7,067 bases of DNA from Clostridiales bacterium (lineage in GTDB: Bacteria; Bacillota; Clostridia; Oscillospirales; Oscillospiraceae), in contig JAHAEW010000115.1 of NCBI GenBank assembly GCA_018374635.1, positions 1 through 7,067 on the forward strand. Direction: 5' to 3'. Positions 5,855-7,067 of the stretch are shown here, piece after piece. Position 1 is the stretch's first letter. The number at the start of each line of letters is the position of its first letter. The notes below the pieces were generated by a model, which was not told the origin of the DNA, ran no database searches, and saw nothing but the letters and a program-made list of their open reading frames with translations. The position numbers and the translations under genes are program-made.

Positions 5855-6516
5855 AGTCCCACCTCCATGGCCTGACGCAGATAGGCGTCCACGTCGTTCC
5901 CCTTCATCAGGGCGGGCAGGCAGAGCTCCTGCAGAGAGCAGGCATTACAGGACTTGGAGCGCCGGCCCCTGGGCGTGTGTCCCCGGCGGTAGAGCTGGTG
6001 CATCTCCTCCAACATCACCCGCACCTCTTCCCGCAGCTCTGCGGAAAAGGGCACCGACGTCCGCCGCCGGGTCTCACCGTAGAATAGGGCCCCCTCCGGA
6101 ACGGCACAGCAGAGCATCTCCTCCAGGCACATGGCCTGGGCGCACAGCTGCAGTTCGTCGGCCCGGTGGGACTTGGGCGCGCCCCGCTTGTACTCTATGG
6201 GAAAGGGAACCCACAAACCCTCTTCCCCCTGGAGGGGGACCCCGCCAGGGTCTGCGCGGAACTCCACCACATCACACGTTCCGGAGATCCCCAGGGTGGG
6301 GGAGGCCACAGACAGCCCCCGCAGGATCAGAACATCTCCCCGGCGCTCCCGTGCCTGATCATCATGGGCCCGGCGGTGGAACAAATCGCCCTCTACCGTG
6401 CGCAGATTTTCTTTCCACTGCTGCTCGATGTGGATAAGCGCCCACTGGCGGCGGCAGAAGGCAAAGTGCTGCAGGCCGGACAGCTGGAGGAAGTCCTCCT
6501 CACAGTAGCCGCTCAT
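5851..6516 (-). CDS. cas4: CRISPR-associated exonuclease Cas4 (type I-C)
   Basis: Cas4 is a RecB-like, iron-sulfur nuclease that trims prespacers and helps select those with a correct PAM before Cas1-Cas2 integration. The 221-residue protein has all the expected parts. C21 (FAFCRRQW) and the cluster C190-x2-C193-x5-C199 would hold a 4Fe-4S cluster. H47, D82 in GTCDVVEF, E108 and K110 in IEYKRG, and Q123 form the RecB nuclease core. The length is usual for stand-alone Cas4, not a Cas4-Cas1 fusion. The ATG at 6516 overlaps the cas7 stop as ATGA. No strong ribosome site sits close to this start, which points to translational coupling to cas7. All catalytic residues are intact, so activity is expected. 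Confidence 0.97.
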   Translation of the reverse strand: MSGYCEEDFLQLSGLQHFAFCRRQWALIHIEQQWKENLRTVEGDLFHRRAHDDQARERRGDVLILRGLSVASPTLGISGTCDVVEFRADPGGVPLQGEEGLWVPFPIEYKRGAPKSHRADELQLCAQAMCLEEMLCCAVPEGALFYGETRRRTSVPFSAELREEVRVMLEEMHQLYRRGHTPRGRRSKSCNACSLQELCLPALMKGNDVDAYLRQAMEVGL

Positions 6517-7067
6517 ACGCCATCCATCGCTTCTGCCTCCAGTCCCTCCAGAGGTACGAGGCGGATGTCATAATCCTCCACGGATTCTGGCATTTTTCCT
6601 TCTTCTTTCAGTGTGACCTGGAGGCTCCGATGTACTTTTGCAGAAGAATACTGTCCATCCTTGCAGCTGTGGCGGAACCAATAGACCTTCTCCACCTCCA
6701 TGGAGCCCTCTGGACGGGCAGAGGACGCATCGTTGCAAAACAGCGTCCGAAGGCATTCCTTCAAAAGATCTGCATCATCCTCGGAAAAGCCTGTCTTTTC
6801 CGCCAGCTGAACATTGATGGCGCCCTTAATGAGATAAAGGCCGAAGCGAACAAAATGCTTCATGCCCATGGTGTCGGACGAGCGCTTTTCGCTGGGAGCG
6901 CCGTTGACACTTTTGGTGATTTGAAGTGACCGGATTTCTACTGGGGAAAGACTGACCGCCTGGTGGATGGACACCGGCCCCCTTACGCCAACGGATACGC
7001 CTTCTCCCTTTTTTTCACTGCCGGAAAAGGCAAATACCTGTCCAAAGCTCCTGACATCCAGCCAAGT
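6513..7067 (-). CDS. cas7: Type I-C Cascade backbone Cas7 (Csd2), 5' part outside window
   Basis: Cas7 subunits polymerise along the crRNA to form the backbone of the I-C Cascade complex. The visible 184 residues run to the TGA at 6515-6513, and the frame stays open to the window end, so roughly the first 100 residues are missing. The first visible residues TWLDVRSFGQVFAF lead into GVRGPVSIHQAVSLSPVEI, matching the Csd2 block in which the RGPV loop precedes the conserved serine-proline-valine strand. The stretch KHFVRFGLYLIKGAINVQLAEKTGFSEDDADLLKECLRTLF near the middle is also typical. An internal GTG at 6974 could be mistaken for a start but lies in the middle of the conserved RGPVS motif. 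cas8c, cas5 and cas3 should lie further upstream on this strand. The stop overlaps the cas4 start. Confidence 0.95.
   Translation of the reverse strand, partial: TWLDVRSFGQVFAFSGSEKKGEGVSVGVRGPVSIHQAVSLSPVEIRSLQITKSVNGAPSEKRSSDTMGMKHFVRFGLYLIKGAINVQLAEKTGFSEDDADLLKECLRTLFCNDASSARPEGSMEVEKVYWFRHSCKDGQYSSAKVHRSLQVTLKEEGKMPESVEDYDIRLVPLEGLEAEAMDGV

Noticed and set aside
5811..6437. Plus-strand open frame of 208 codons opposite cas4
   Set aside because: Proline- and arginine-rich shadow composition; the minus strand encodes an intact Cas4 with all nuclease and cysteine motifs.

Overview
The window looks like chromosomal DNA of a GC-rich Firmicute, most like gut Clostridia of the Oscillospiraceae/Flavonifractor kind. 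That is an inference from three things: strong AGGAGG-type ribosome sites and sigma-A promoters, a CmpB-family membrane protein next to pyrB, and a type I-C CRISPR-Cas locus. No species can be named from the sequence alone.

Layout. Positions 1-127 hold terminator-like hairpins and perhaps the first codons of a leftward gene. At 128-676 (minus) is a small multi-span membrane protein of the CmpB / 'putative ABC-transporter type IV' family. Divergent from it, 848-1906 (plus) encodes aspartate carbamoyltransferase (PyrB) with its own promoter. Its C-terminus carries a four-cysteine tail that resembles the zinc domain of the regulatory chain PyrI. A 14-bp bidirectional terminator at 1917-1948 separates pyrB from a convergent ArsC/Spx-like thiol protein (1952-2311, minus). 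A tRNA-Arg(CCG) gene at 2450-2526 has a near-consensus promoter and its own terminator.

The right 4.4 kb is a type I-C CRISPR-Cas locus read entirely on the minus strand: cas7 (cut by the window end), cas4, cas1, cas2, an AT-rich leader, then an array of 26 repeats and 25 spacers (2646-4360). Cas7-cas4 and cas4-cas1 overlap by ATGA, and cas2 starts 7 nt after cas1, so the genes look translationally coupled. The expected upstream genes cas3, cas5 and cas8c would lie past position 7067. Cas4-Cas1-Cas2 would acquire spacers at the leader end near 4360, and the Cas7-containing Cascade would use the processed crRNAs. The array ends in a degenerate repeat that merges into an intrinsic terminator.

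I do not see a wholly new system. The CRISPR locus is a canonical I-C adaptation module with a uniform array. The points most worth checking are the PyrI-like zinc tail on a PyrB with no PyrI beside it, the repeat-terminator merger at the end of the array, a palindrome plus terminator-like hairpin between cas2 and the leader, and two neighbouring spacers with strong hairpins, one of them a copy of a terminator-like sequence.
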